DNA from: a virus
DNA: 64,000 nt
Reading direction: 5' to 3' (one strand)
Virus record (IMG/VR): IMGVR_UViG_3300044629_000431
Coordinates: 1-64,000 of that record
Part shown: piece by piece, positions 47,433-54,841 of the stretch
Layout: every line of letters begins with the position of its first letter
Position numbering within the stretch: position 1 is the first letter of the stretch
The notes under the pieces: generated by a model
The model's database searches: none
Seen by the model: only the letters and a program-made list of their open reading frames with translations
Told to the model about the DNA's origin: nothing
Position numbers and translations under genes: made by a program

Positions 47433-49361
47433 TTATTTCCTCTCTAGTTCTCCGTTAGAGTAGCTTGATGTATAGTAATCTCTTGTAAAAGTAACCCCAG
47501 AGATATCCTCTCCAGAAGAAATGACATCCTTAACCATATTTATGGTGCTATCTGAAATACTAAAACTTAAATATAGGTCACTTAAACCAACAACATCATT
47601 TGATTCTGGATATGCTTGAACCTCAATAATATTATTTTCTTTTTCTGTTGATATGATATTAATTGTGTTTATGGTAATTTCACCTTTGGTATAATCAATA
47701 ACCCCAGCAGAAGAAACTAAAACTCGATAACTTCCATCTGCATTTCTTTTAACGACAGATAGAACTCCTTTTCCACTACCATCTAACTCACCAGTTCCTG
47801 GAATTGTGTTTGGTGTATCAGTGAAATGAACCATATCTGGTTCATTGCTAATATAAAAACCAGTACTCTTAATATTATATCCGTCACAATTGATGTGAAA
47901 CTTATTACCAAAGCACAACTCATACTGTGCAAACTGATTTAATAATGCTTTCAGATTTCTACGTACTCTTACCTTCGTGATATTTGAAGTAATTGATCTA
48001 TCTGCATTATCAATAACTTGAAGTATTTTACTATATTTGAATCTTCCACCAAACTTATTCAAGTCAATGGAAGAAGCATAAGTATTCAATGCATTTGTAA
48101 CTGTGGTCTTTAAGTTATCTACGCTTGAAACTTGAGGTGCATTGTAGTAAATTGAGGAGTCAATCTCAACATACAATACTTTCAGATCGACAATTTCTTG
48201 GTTGATACCACTCAAAGAGTATTGCTTGAGTTTTGTTAGTATATTTCCCTTATCAAAGTCTGATAGATAGTCTCCATTTTTTGGTTTGATACTAATCAGA
48301 ACTTTTCCAAACTGTGGTGGATCTAACTCTTCTCCACCGACAACAGAGACAGACTCGGTGTTTGGATATATTTGCTGAATAATTGCCTCATAGTCTCTAG
48401 CAGTTACTGCTCTGTACTGAGCAGAATAGAGTCTTGGTGCAAAATATTTGACAGATGATACAGGTTCAATGTCACCACCATTCATTGCCTTCTGAATAGT
48501 AGTCATTGTTACTGAACTAGAAGGAATCGCAACGTTATTACTTGCGTCTCTTAATGAACCAGAGAAACTAAACTCAGATGGTCCATTACCTTCTTTTCCA
48601 TCAGTCACAATATAAGTGACAGTAACAACAGAACTGTTCTCTAACTTTTTACCAAACAGTCCGTCACCAAATAGAATTTCATACTTTTCGTCCTGAACTT
48701 CCTGAAGAAGATAAATTTCAGAAGTTCTTTCAACTCCAATGATATTATCGACTTTTGAGTATTCTCTTCCAAGACCACTATCGGAAGGTCCCTTTACATA
48801 AACAACAATGGTTGAAGTATCAATGAATGAGTTATCAAGAATAAAACGTTGATCCAGAGAACCATCTACAACAAATTGCTTTGTCAAGAACGTTCCCTGA
48901 TACACTTCAATTGGTGCATCTGTCGTACCAAATGTGGCAACTCCACCACTGATAGTGGTAGAGACGTTTTCTGGTATTGAGAAGGTATATGTGCTCTGTT
49001 CTGCCGTTCCAACACACACCAGACCCGCCTGCAAGGTCAATGTGGGACTTGTTGAGGTAGTTGGTACGTTAATAGTTACGTGCGCTCTTGCCGCTGTTCT
49101 AGAGCGTGGTGTGTAACCAATATTTCTTGCCAGTGAAACAACATTTTCTCTGAGAGTTGCAGAGTCCAGAAAGGACTCATTCACAATCATATTTGAGTTA
49201 AATGCTGTAATATATGTGTTATATGCTAACGTATCGATCAGAACAGAAAAGTTTGAACCCTCAAAGTCAAAGTCTGTAAAGTTGGAGTTCGCACGAAGAT
49301 AATCCTTGATGGATGTCTTGATCTGATCAAAATCGAGGTTGGTAAATTTAGTGAAAGGCAT
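47433..49361 (-). CDS. 6: gp6 baseplate wedge subunit
   Basis: A 642-residue baseplate-J type wedge protein, near T4 length (660 aa). The N-terminal half has FDQIKTSIKDYLRANSNFTD and FEGSNFSVLIDTLAYNTYIT, a diagnostic pair. The middle has AVTARDYEAIIQQIYPNTES. In T4 gp6 dimers form the ring that drives baseplate rearrangement. The gene lies between gp25 and the giant protein with 1-3 nt gaps. Confidence 0.95.
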   Translation of the reverse strand: MPFTKFTNLDFDQIKTSIKDYLRANSNFTDFDFEGSNFSVLIDTLAYNTYITAFNSNMIVNESFLDSATLRENVVSLARNIGYTPRSRTAARAHVTINVPTTSTSPTLTLQAGLVCVGTAEQSTYTFSIPENVSTTISGGVATFGTTDAPIEVYQGTFLTKQFVVDGSLDQRFILDNSFIDTSTIVVYVKGPSDSGLGREYSKVDNIIGVERTSEIYLLQEVQDEKYEILFGDGLFGKKLENSSVVTVTYIVTDGKEGNGPSEFSFSGSLRDASNNVAIPSSSVTMTTIQKAMNGGDIEPVSSVKYFAPRLYSAQYRAVTARDYEAIIQQIYPNTESVSVVGGEELDPPQFGKVLISIKPKNGDYLSDFDKGNILTKLKQYSLSGINQEIVDLKVLYVEIDSSIYYNAPQVSSVDNLKTTVTNALNTYASSIDLNKFGGRFKYSKILQVIDNADRSITSNITKVRVRRNLKALLNQFAQYELCFGNKFHINCDGYNIKSTGFYISNEPDMVHFTDTPNTIPGTGELDGSGKGVLSVVKRNADGSYRVLVSSAGVIDYTKGEITINTINIISTEKENNIIEVQAYPESNDVVGLSDLYLSFSISDSTINMVKDVISSGEDISGVTFTRDYYTSSYSNGELERK

Positions 49362-49362
49362 T

Positions 49363-49764
49363 TTATCTTGTTGCCTCTAATATGAATGTAAACGCTTGTG
49401 TCGGAACATCTTGTCCAATAATATCAAATATTACGGTTACATTGAATGTATTCTCATCGGGTGATGGTTCAACATCCACTCGTGTATTTGTAACACGTGG
49501 TTCAAAGTTTCGAATCGTTGTAAGAATCTGGTCCTCAATAATTGCCGCAGTACCATAGTCAACAAATTCAAACAGACTTGAGCGTACTTCAGAACCCAAC
49601 AGGGAGTTAAAGAATCTCTCTGTTGGGATTGTTTCGACTAAATTTCTGACGGAACGACGAATTGCATTCTCATTCTTAAGAATTGGCAGATCCTTTGTAA
49701 CAGGATGAGGATCGAAGGACAAACTAATGTCCTTGAAGGCTCTTGATACTCTGGTAACTGCCAT
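49363..49764 (-). CDS. 25: gp25 baseplate wedge protein
   Basis: A 133-residue gp25/TssE-family protein that starts sheath assembly at the baseplate. The typical core is present: NLVETIPTERFFNSLLGSEV and the EPR motif (NFEPRVTNTRVDVEP). It begins the long virion transcript, with a late promoter just upstream, and its stop is 1 nt before the gp6 start. Confidence 0.95.
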   Translation of the reverse strand: MAVTRVSRAFKDISLSFDPHPVTKDLPILKNENAIRRSVRNLVETIPTERFFNSLLGSEVRSSLFEFVDYGTAAIIEDQILTTIRNFEPRVTNTRVDVEPSPDENTFNVTVIFDIIGQDVPTQAFTFILEATR

Positions 49765-49786
49765 TTGGACGTGGATTTTCTCTCAT

Positions 49787-49794
49787 TATTTATG
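49787..49794 (-). promoter_or_regulatory. T4-type late promoter for gp25-gp6
   Basis: CATAAATA on the minus strand, 22 nt upstream of the gp25 ATG. Confidence 0.65.
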
Positions 49795-49796
49795 AG

Positions 49797-50039
49797 TTAT
49801 TTCCAAGGAATCCCATAAGATGGTTCAGTCCCATAGTTCCAATCATCGTAATCTTCATCATTACGAATTTTTTCATGCAACTCTTCTTGTTTTTTCAGAT
49901 CATGGCGTGGTGCAACATCGTGCATGACTTCTTGAATCACTCTTTTTGGTTTAATATCACCATAATCAGTGATTAAATGAGATGTTCCCCACATCTCTCT
50001 CATGTAATTACTGTCTCTATCGACGGGTAAGTTCGACAT
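49797..50039 (-). CDS. small hypothetical cyanophage protein
   Basis: An 80-residue charged protein (REMWGTSHLITDYGDIKPKRV, acidic NDEDYDDWNYG near the C-terminus). An AGGAG ribosome site 8 nt before the ATG supports this start. No family recognised. It lies between speD and gp25. Confidence 0.6.
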   Translation of the reverse strand: MSNLPVDRDSNYMREMWGTSHLITDYGDIKPKRVIQEVMHDVAPRHDLKKQEELHEKIRNDEDYDDWNYGTEPSYGIPWK

Positions 50040-50078
50040 TTTAGCTCCTGTTTTAATGAATAAAACAGAACTTTTATA

Positions 50079-50098
50079 AAGGAGGTTGCTATCTCCTT
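50079..50098 (-). terminator. possible hairpin terminator after speD
   Basis: A 6-bp stem (AAGGAG/CTCCTT) with an 8-nt loop lies 9 nt beyond the speD stop. The T run on the minus strand is short, so this is a weak candidate. Confidence 0.3.
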
Positions 50099-50106
50099 AT
50101 TTCTAT

Positions 50107-50448
50107 TTAACGTTCGACTTCACGAAGCGAATATGAGTCAGAATTGAGGTATTTGAGTATTTCTAAGGCAATTAAACGTGGGTTTCCTTCACCACAAGTG
50201 TACACATCGACTGCCAAACACCCATTTTCTGGCCAAGTATGACAAGAAACATGACTTTCTGCCAGTGCAATGACGACTGTGCATCCTTGTGGTAGAAAAC
50301 AATGCGAAAATGTGTTCAAAATTGTCATTTTCGCACGCTCTATGCCCCTAATCATGACGTTCTGTAGAGATTCTACGTCATTAATCAGATCAAACTGAAC
50401 ATCATACACCTCTAAGAGGAGGTGTTTACCCATCGAAAACTGTTCCAA
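50107..50448 (-). CDS. speD: S-adenosylmethionine decarboxylase proenzyme
   Basis: A 113-residue bacterial-type SpeD. The proenzyme cuts itself between E64 and S65 (ALAESHVSCHTWPENG) to make the pyruvoyl cofactor; H70 and C85 (VYTCGEGNP) are the usual catalytic partners. It decarboxylates SAM for spermidine synthesis. This is a known auxiliary metabolic gene in cyanophages. The true start may be M6 (MGKHLLLEVYD), which aligns better with bacterial enzymes. A late-type promoter precedes it, placing it in the late, virion-linked programme rather than with early metabolic genes. Confidence 0.95.
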   Translation of the reverse strand: MEQFSMGKHLLLEVYDVQFDLINDVESLQNVMIRGIERAKMTILNTFSHCFLPQGCTVVIALAESHVSCHTWPENGCLAVDVYTCGEGNPRLIALEILKYLNSDSYSLREVER

Positions 50449-50469
50449 CTCAATTTTTATGAAAAAATT

Positions 50470-50477
50470 TATTTATT
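50470..50477 (-). promoter_or_regulatory. T4-type late promoter for speD
   Basis: AATAAATA on the minus strand, overlapping the stop of the upstream gene and 21 nt before the speD ATG. Confidence 0.55.
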
Positions 50478-51156
50478 CTACCTCTTCAACGTAAAATCCA
50501 CGCCGAACATCACTTAAATGACCATTTGCAGAGTAATAACGGAGATCAGATTCGTGATTTGGAGAAAATTTTAAGTGTTTTTTTGCATTTATCCCATCTT
50601 CATCCCATATTGGATACACTTTTGACCCCATAGGAAGATTCCATATCTGATCATTACCAGTTCGAAGATGAATTTCAAACGGTTTTCCACCTTTTGACTC
50701 AACATTCAAGTACTCTACATCAATTTCTTCAATAAAATTGGGTAGTTTAAACTCTGGTATCGCAACTTTTGTCCAAACTTCAAAACGAGTTAGATTATTT
50801 TCTGTTTCATGAGTGCCAATCATCGCACTAAATGGAATCCAACATCCATTTTCACGTTTATAGTCAATACTAAAATGATCTCCCTCTAGATATTCACACC
50901 AGAAATATCCAGGGGAGACGTATTGATGAAGAATCATTTCTTCGGTATGTAATTTTGGATCAAGGAATTGTTTTTTAGCACCAATTCCTTGACCAAATAA
51001 ATTGTAGATTGGTCTTATAATATAAAAACCTTTCTTTTGAATCGGAACACAAGCAGGACCTGCATCATAACCACATCGTAGAGCAATGTCTAATTTATTG
51101 AATACCCAACGATATTGAGGATAAGATCTCCAAGCTTGCACATCGTCATCAATCAT
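50473..51156 (-). CDS. conserved cyanophage hypothetical protein
   Basis: A 227-residue protein next to speD; I recall similar cyanophage proteins of the type YPQYRWVFNKLDIALRCGYD and RPIYNLFGQGIGAKKQFL. Aromatic residues are abundant (W and Y in YFWCEYLEGDHFSIDYKREN). No fold is recognised with confidence. The ATG (51154-51156) overlaps the stop of a basic 52-residue protein, so both are co-translated. Confidence 0.7.
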   Translation of the reverse strand: MIDDDVQAWRSYPQYRWVFNKLDIALRCGYDAGPACVPIQKKGFYIIRPIYNLFGQGIGAKKQFLDPKLHTEEMILHQYVSPGYFWCEYLEGDHFSIDYKRENGCWIPFSAMIGTHETENNLTRFEVWTKVAIPEFKLPNFIEEIDVEYLNVESKGGKPFEIHLRTGNDQIWNLPMGSKVYPIWDEDGINAKKHLKFSPNHESDLRYYSANGHLSDVRRGFYVEEVE

Positions 51157-51311
51157 CCTTTACCTTGACCCCTATACTTCTTTCGTGCTCCATTGCGAGA
51201 AGACGCGGCATATTTGGTTCCGTTCCCAGTGCCTTGGCGAGATTTCTTAGGAGGTCCAGGAATATAAGACGTGCGCTTATTCAGTCCGCCAGTTTTTGCT
51301 TTTGCAGCCAT
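51153..51311 (-). CDS. small very basic protein
   Basis: A 52-residue protein (MAAKAKTGGLNKRTSYIPGP..., ending ARKKYRGQGKG) with about 13 Lys/Arg and almost no acids, and no hydrophobic segment. It probably binds nucleic acid. It overlaps the genes on both sides (ATGA at its 3' end, 31 nt at its 5' end). Similar short basic proteins occur here in other cyanophages. Function unknown. Confidence 0.65.
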   Translation of the reverse strand: MAAKAKTGGLNKRTSYIPGPPKKSRQGTGNGTKYAASSRNGARKKYRGQGKG

Positions 51312-51478
51312 TGATTATTCTCCAATAAAATTTCAGTTTCAAGATCTTCAGGTCGTGGAGAACCTGTCTGATAAAACTCTATCGACAGATCCTCCATGGT
51401 ATCGAAATATTCTTCCTCTGAAAGCGCAGTATAAATGCGCTTTCCTTTGCACAAAATGTTATAGCGTTCGTTAGCCAT
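51281..51478 (-). CDS. small acidic cyanophage protein
   Basis: A 65-residue protein starting MANERYNILCKGKRIYTALS at the ATG 51476-51478; the longer open frame upstream only overlaps the glycosyltransferase gene and is not credible. The C-terminal half is acidic (EEEYFDTMEDLSIEFYQTGS). Function unknown. Confidence 0.6.
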   Translation of the reverse strand: MANERYNILCKGKRIYTALSEEEYFDTMEDLSIEFYQTGSPRPEDLETEILLENNQWLQKQKLAD

Positions 51479-51479
51479 C

Positions 51480-52235
51480 TCAAATGATTCTTGTTTTTTC
51501 GTGACCAACGCGAACGCGAGGATCACACCAGATTTCAAAGCCTGCTTCCTTTGCATCCAAACAGAACGATACGTCTTCTCCACACATGTCCTGTACTTCA
51601 CCAGACTCAAAGACTTGCATCTTCGGTGCAAACCAAGGATACTTCATCTCAGGATGCTCAAAGACTCCTTTCTTAATCAGCAACCATCCAAAACCTGCAT
51701 AGTCAACAGTAAATGGCTTCCGACGCTTTTGAATCGTTTCTACGGTTTCATGATTCATCACACCACCATTGTTACGGAAGTCTTCCTCTTCCATCCAATG
51801 AGCAACAGATGTCGTGACACCATCTTCGGTTGCATACCAACCAGAAGCAATGTCTTGATCCATCAGAACCAGTTGCCAGAACTTTTCAGTATTGAATACA
51901 ATATCACTATCAATCCAAAGTTGCCAGTCATAGTTCAGTTTCCCATCCCAGGGAACCTGATCAGGACCACGCAGAACATTTGCACCCAGACACTTACAAC
52001 GTGCAAAGTTCACCATCGAACTGTAGTCTTGAGAGATCTGAATGCTTGCACCTGCCTGAACAAGATCAAAGCAGAGTTGTACAAAGTTCTTCAGATACGT
52101 GTAAGAAACACCTCTTCCAGGAAGACAGAATACAACTGACTTTCCTCTGACCATTTCTTTTGCCAAGTTGTAGTCCCATTCCTGTTCTTTTGCTACAACT
52201 GGAGTTTTTGCTTTTACGGTAAATCCTTTAGCCAT
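51480..52235 (-). CDS. family A-type glycosyltransferase-like protein
   Basis: A 251-residue protein with a nucleotide-sugar binding pattern: CLPGRGVSYTYLKNFVQLCF near residues 37-56, a DSD metal motif at 109-111 (WQLWIDSDIVF) and an acceptor-like region GFGWLLIKKGVFEHPEMKYP. The C-terminal GEDVSFCLDAKEAGFEIWCD and VGHEKT resemble GT-A glycosyltransferases found in cyanophages. It might modify lipopolysaccharide, phage DNA or virion glycans; the acceptor is unknown. Confidence 0.75.
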   Translation of the reverse strand: MAKGFTVKAKTPVVAKEQEWDYNLAKEMVRGKSVVFCLPGRGVSYTYLKNFVQLCFDLVQAGASIQISQDYSSMVNFARCKCLGANVLRGPDQVPWDGKLNYDWQLWIDSDIVFNTEKFWQLVLMDQDIASGWYATEDGVTTSVAHWMEEEDFRNNGGVMNHETVETIQKRRKPFTVDYAGFGWLLIKKGVFEHPEMKYPWFAPKMQVFESGEVQDMCGEDVSFCLDAKEAGFEIWCDPRVRVGHEKTRII

Positions 52236-52283
52236 AGAGTTGATAAATTTACATTCATATCATACAGTATTATCTATGTAAAG

Positions 52284-52445
52284 TCAAGCAGAGAGTTCTT
52301 GAAAACTTAAGTCTTCTTTGCGGTAGTTTCCAATCAATTCTACAACGTGATTTAACATATCCCAGGTTTGATGAAAGTCTGTTTCAGTAAGATCTTCATA
52401 GATGCATTTCTCTTGAACGTAAATGCAGTAATGCTTTTCATTCAT
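52284..52445 (-). CDS. small conserved cyanophage protein
   Basis: A 53-residue acidic protein (MNEKHYCIYVQEKCIYEDLT, ending SFQELSA). The ATG at 52443-52445 overlaps the end of the AbrB-like gene by 8 nt. Proteins of this shape with an ETDFHQTWDML-type helix are frequent in cyanophages. No function known. Confidence 0.6.
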   Translation of the reverse strand: MNEKHYCIYVQEKCIYEDLTETDFHQTWDMLNHVVELIGNYRKEDLSFQELSA

Positions 52446-52611
52446 CACGTTCACTTAGAACAACCTCATCACCTTCTATTTTAACACATATCTCAGTATC
52501 TTCATACCATGAGAGTTCATTGATGATTGCTTCTGGTATATTAATAAAGTACTCACCAGTAATTGGATCGACTTGTAGGGGTTGAAAAAATTCTCCGGAG
52601 TTTTTCTTCAT
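52438..52611 (-). CDS. AbrB/SpoVT-like small protein
   Basis: A 57-residue protein with the start at the internal ATG 52609-52611 (MKKNSGEFFQPLQVDPITGE). The longer frame would read into GC-rich noncoding DNA. The pattern QVDPITGEYFINIPEAIINE followed by LSWYEDTEICVKIEGDEVVL resembles swapped-hairpin AbrB-type DNA-binding or antitoxin proteins. A TATAAT-like box 9-14 nt upstream may be its promoter. A regulatory role is inference. Confidence 0.6.
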   Translation of the reverse strand: MKKNSGEFFQPLQVDPITGEYFINIPEAIINELSWYEDTEICVKIEGDEVVLSERDE

Positions 52612-52750
52612 TGAATGTATTATATGATTCGATTTTGTTTTTTTATATAGTACTTTTATACCTTTGATTATATCTCCGGGAAATTTTGAATTCGATGAAT
52701 ATTGATCGCTCGTTTTGGGTCGTTTATAGCTTACAGGGACCCAGAGGATT

Positions 52751-52788
52751 ATAAAACGCCCCCACGCGCCCCGCGCCACGGGGACGCG
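52751..52788 (-). terminator. GC-rich hairpin at the boundary of the GC island
   Basis: A 9-bp stem of CGCG plus CCCCG (52765-52773) against CGGGG plus CGCG (52779-52788) with one bulge, then on the minus strand GGGGGCG and a short T run. Probably the terminator of the first GC-island gene. The stretch 52612-52831 has no credible gene and marks an abrupt change from AT-rich to GC-rich sequence. Confidence 0.6.
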
Positions 52789-52831
52789 GCGGGCGGGGGA
52801 ACTGCTGCCCCCCGCACGAACGCACAAGGCG

Positions 52832-53023
52832 TCACCAGGACGGCAGCGCCTCCTGTGCCTCCTGGGCGTGGGTCTCTGAATACTGGGCGGCGATGGCGGT
52901 AGCGGGCAACCCCCAGTGAATGTAGGCGGAGGGGCGGGAACCGTTCTTCAGCTGGTCAGCACGGGAGACCCACTTGATCTGACGGGTCTGGAGGTCAGAG
53001 CACATGCAGAGGGGGAAGCGCAT
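52832..53023 (-). CDS. hypothetical small protein, GC island gene a
   Basis: A 63-residue protein (MRFPLCMCSDLQTRQIKWVS..., ending EAQEALPSW) starting at ATG 53021-53023. Codon use is strongly GC-rich. It has its own -10 element upstream. No family recognised. Confidence 0.55.
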   Translation of the reverse strand: MRFPLCMCSDLQTRQIKWVSRADQLKNGSRPSAYIHWGLPATAIAAQYSETHAQEAQEALPSW

Positions 53024-53046
53024 CGGGTGTCGGTTGAACTGAGAGT

Positions 53047-53052
53047 ATCCTA
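53047..53052 (-). promoter_or_regulatory. cassette promoter -10 (gene a)
   Basis: TAGGAT followed by ACT, 24 nt before the ATG. It is a variant of the island consensus TACAATACT, with the shared leader TCAGTTCAACCG. Confidence 0.5.
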
Positions 53053-53064
53053 CAGGGTCAGGGG

Positions 53065-53436
53065 TCAGATGGCAAGGGCATCATCGATCCGATCCATCAG
53101 GCGGTCACGGGCAGCGGCGCGACGGTCGGCAGCATACTGGGCAGCAGCGGCGGCAGCGTTGGCATCCTTATCCCCGACCCACTGGCGACCCAGAGAGTTG
53201 ACGGGGTTGAGCGTCCCCATGCGACCAGCACCGATAGCAATGTCACCCGACCCGACGTAAGAACCCTTACCAGCGTCGTGAGTCCCCAGAGCAGAGCGAC
53301 CCGAAGAATTGGTTTTGGTCAGAGCAGAGCGGCGGGTCTTACGGGCGGCAGACTTGAGCACCTTCACCTTAGGGGTCAGACCGTTGGCAGCGAGGTCAGC
53401 AGCGATGGCGGTCAGGTTGGCGGTCGAGCGGGTCAT
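53065..53436 (-). CDS. Ala/Arg-rich basic protein, GC island gene b
   Basis: A 123-residue basic protein; the ATG 53434-53436 in the conserved leader context ACGACCCATG is preferred to upstream codons. It opens MTRSTANLTAIAADLAANGL, has a basic middle (VLKSAARKTRRSALTK) and an Ala-rich helix (AAAAAAQYAADRRAAARDRL, about 93-112). It may bind nucleic acid; no family recognised. Confidence 0.6.
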   Translation of the reverse strand: MTRSTANLTAIAADLAANGLTPKVKVLKSAARKTRRSALTKTNSSGRSALGTHDAGKGSYVGSGDIAIGAGRMGTLNPVNSLGRQWVGDKDANAAAAAAQYAADRRAAARDRLMDRIDDALAI

Positions 53437-53460
53437 GGGTCGTTTGTTTGAACTGAAAGT

Positions 53461-53466
53461 ATTGTA
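53461..53466 (-). promoter_or_regulatory. cassette promoter -10 (gene b)
   Basis: TGC-TACAAT-ACT, an extended -10 element 24 nt upstream of the ATG of gene b. No -35 is evident. Confidence 0.7.
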
Positions 53467-53480
53467 GCAGGGGGGTCGGG

Positions 53481-53660
53481 TCAGTCGCGGTCGCTGATGT
53501 GCCAGATGCCCCACTGTCCATCCTGCTGGTTGCGAACCCTGATCGCTTCCTGCCGTTGCTGCCAATCATAGGTCTGCCATGCGTCAACCGTAGCGGCAAC
53601 GTCCGAAGGGTCGGAACCGTAGCAGGCATTCCAGATCAGGTTCGCTTCGTCAAGGGTCAT
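53481..53660 (-). CDS. small Trp/Gln-rich protein, GC island gene c
   Basis: A 59-residue protein (MTLDEANLIWNACYGSDPSD..., DWQQRQEAIRVRNQQDGQWG) starting at ATG 53658-53660 in the same ACGACCCATG context as gene b. Preceded by an extended -10. Function unknown. Confidence 0.6.
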   Translation of the reverse strand: MTLDEANLIWNACYGSDPSDVAATVDAWQTYDWQQRQEAIRVRNQQDGQWGIWHISDRD

Positions 53661-53680
53661 GGGTCGTTTGCTTTGGGAGT

Positions 53681-53686
53681 ATTGTA
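53681..53686 (-). promoter_or_regulatory. cassette promoter -10 (gene c)
   Basis: TGC-TACAAT-ACT, identical in core to the gene b promoter, 20 nt upstream of the gene c ATG. Confidence 0.7.
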
Positions 53687-53691
53687 GCAGA

Positions 53692-53865
53692 TCAGAGGGC
53701 ATTCAGTTGGGAGGCGATCCGTTCCGCTTCGGCAGGGGTAGCGCAGTGGGCGGCATCATACCAGACCCCAGGCATCAGGCGGCGGCGGATTCGGGCGCCG
53801 TCCGTTCTATAGGTGCCAGGCGCCTTAAGGATCTTATCCAGCAGGGGGAGGCGGGGCAGGAGCAT
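53692..53865 (-). CDS. small basic protein, GC island gene d
   Basis: A 57-residue protein read directly from sequence: MLLPRLPLLDKILKAPGTYR, then DGARIRRRLMPGVWYDAAHC and ATPAEAERIASQLNAL. The C-terminal AEAERI helix resembles the EAERMV helix of gene k. GC-rich codons; CCTCCG lies before the ATG. Function unknown. Confidence 0.6.
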   Translation of the reverse strand: MLLPRLPLLDKILKAPGTYRTDGARIRRRLMPGVWYDAAHCATPAEAERIASQLNAL

Positions 53866-53888
53866 CGGAGGTCGTCTGAACTGGAATC

Positions 53889-53897
53889 AGTATAGAA
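53889..53897 (-). promoter_or_regulatory. cassette promoter -10 (gene d)
   Basis: TTCTATACT on the minus strand, aligned with TACAATACT, with a CAGTTCAGACGACC leader to the gene d start. Confidence 0.5.
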
Positions 53898-53935
53898 GCA
53901 AAAGGGAGGGGGGATGCCCCTCCGTTGTGCCACTA

Positions 53936-54103
53936 TCAGAATTGGATGGGTTCGGCAGTCGGTGCGCTGATGGCAGCATAGTGGGCGGCGGCATCAGCGA
54001 TGTTTGCGTCTGCCACGTCGTCAGCGATGGAGTCCAGCACCTGCAGGAGTTCGGCACCGTTGGCGGCGCGGTTCAGAAGAGCGGTAGCAAGGTCAGCGGT
54101 CAT
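53936..54103 (-). CDS. small Ala/Asp-rich helical protein, GC island gene e
   Basis: A 55-residue acidic helical protein (MTADLATALLNRAANGAELL, DSIADDVADANIADAAAHYA). The ATG 54101-54103 is preferred over an in-frame ATG 24 nt upstream. The promoter is less clear than for its neighbours. Function unknown. Confidence 0.55.
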   Translation of the reverse strand: MTADLATALLNRAANGAELLQVLDSIADDVADANIADAAAHYAAISAPTAEPIQF

Positions 54104-54140
54104 GATGGAAGGAAGGTAAAGGGTCAAAGGGTAGGAAGGG

Positions 54141-54317
54141 TCAGGCAGCGATCAGCAGGTCATTCTCCCAGCGGGCAGCGGTCAGGATCTCATCGTAGAT
54201 CCGATCGGCAACCTGGTCAACGTAGCGGCGCTCATCCGCTTTCAGGATGGCAGCGCGGCACTGAGCGGCGATCTCATCAATGTTCAGAGCGCGGTCGGTG
54301 CGGGGGTTGTAGCGCAT
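54141..54317 (-). CDS. small helical protein, GC island gene f
   Basis: A 58-residue protein (MRYNPRTDRALNIDEIAAQC, RRYVDQVADRIYDEILTAAR) in the same ACGACCCATG start context. GC-rich codons. No family recognised. Confidence 0.6.
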   Translation of the reverse strand: MRYNPRTDRALNIDEIAAQCRAAILKADERRYVDQVADRIYDEILTAARWENDLLIAA

Positions 54318-54341
54318 GGGTCGTTTGCGGTTGACTTGTTA

Positions 54342-54347
54342 AGTGTA
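54342..54347 (-). promoter_or_regulatory. cassette promoter -10 (gene f)
   Basis: TACACT on the minus strand 24 nt before the gene f ATG; the leader AAGTCAACCGCAAACGACCC shares the island pattern. Confidence 0.55.
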
Positions 54348-54358
54348 AGGGGTCAGGT

Positions 54359-54376
54359 GGGGGGTTGGTGCCCCCC
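54359..54376 (-). terminator. GC hairpin between genes g and f
   Basis: A perfect 6-bp G:C stem (GGGGGG/CCCCCC) with a 6-nt loop between the gene g stop and the gene f promoter. It lacks a T tract. Confidence 0.5.
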
Positions 54377-54389
54377 TTGTGCCAGTTGA

Positions 54390-54566
54390 TCAATCGGCAT
54401 AGAGGCGCTGGAAGTCGTCCACAAACTCCCGTGCCTCATCGCCTGACATACGGGAGATCATCTCAGTGGCGATGGTCTCCCAGGAGTAGAGGTCTGCCAG
54501 ATCATAGATGGCGGACCGTGCCTGAGAGGCGGTCAGTTCGGAGGCGGTGATCTGAGCGTAGGTCAT
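54390..54566 (-). CDS. small acidic helical protein, GC island gene g
   Basis: A 58-residue protein (MTYAQITASELTASQARSAI, SGDEAREFVDDFQRLYAD). The stop lies in an imperfect dyad (TGCC-N12-GGCA). GC-rich codons. Function unknown. Confidence 0.6.
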   Translation of the reverse strand: MTYAQITASELTASQARSAIYDLADLYSWETIATEMISRMSGDEAREFVDDFQRLYAD

Positions 54567-54589
54567 GGGGTTTCGGTTGAACTGAAAGT

Positions 54590-54595
54590 ATTGTA
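54590..54595 (-). promoter_or_regulatory. cassette promoter -10 (gene g)
   Basis: TACAATACT with the leader TTCAGTTCAACCGAAACCCC, 23 nt to the ATG of gene g. Confidence 0.7.
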
Positions 54596-54608
54596 AGGGG
54601 TCAGGGGG

Positions 54609-54809
54609 TCAGGCGGCGGTGCTTTGTGCCACTTCCTCATCTGGCACACCGTGAAGAATGTCGATCATCTGCTGGTGGTAAGCATCAGCTTTGACCACTA
54701 CATTGTGAGACTCAGTTACATCCTCAATGTCATACTTTGTGAGTTCCAAAGTATTAATCACAGTGGAGAGGAGATCAGTCAGTGCCTCAATCTTTTGAGC
54801 GTCAGTCAT
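54609..54809 (-). CDS. small helical protein, gene h
   Basis: A 66-residue protein (MTDAQKIEALTDLLSTVINT, KADAYHQQMIDILHGVPDEE). Codon use is AT-rich, unlike the genes on both sides, which suggests that it has a different origin from the rest of the island. Function unknown. Confidence 0.6.
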   Translation of the reverse strand: MTDAQKIEALTDLLSTVINTLELTKYDIEDVTESHNVVVKADAYHQQMIDILHGVPDEEVAQSTAA

Positions 54810-54832
54810 CAGATCCCTTTGCGGTTGATCCT

Positions 54833-54838
54833 ATTGTA
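54833..54838 (-). promoter_or_regulatory. cassette promoter -10 (gene h)
   Basis: TACAAT followed by AGG, 23 nt before the gene h ATG. The leader AAAGGGATCTGATG is shared with the 119-residue zinc protein at 56.9 kb. Confidence 0.65.
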
Positions 54839-54841
54839 GGG

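Noticed and set aside
51501-52139. Plus-strand frame of 212 codons
   Set aside because: Antisense to the glycosyltransferase-like gene, with no promoter or ribosome site and no recognisable domain.
52438-52827. 129-codon version of the AbrB-like gene
   Set aside because: The extra N-terminal part reads through the promoter and the GC-rich hairpin; the short form has a proper ATG and conserved start.
53813-54334. Long plus-strand frame in the GC island
   Set aside because: High GC makes long spurious frames; it crosses three minus-strand genes with matching promoter cassettes and is low-complexity Gly/Arg/Ser.
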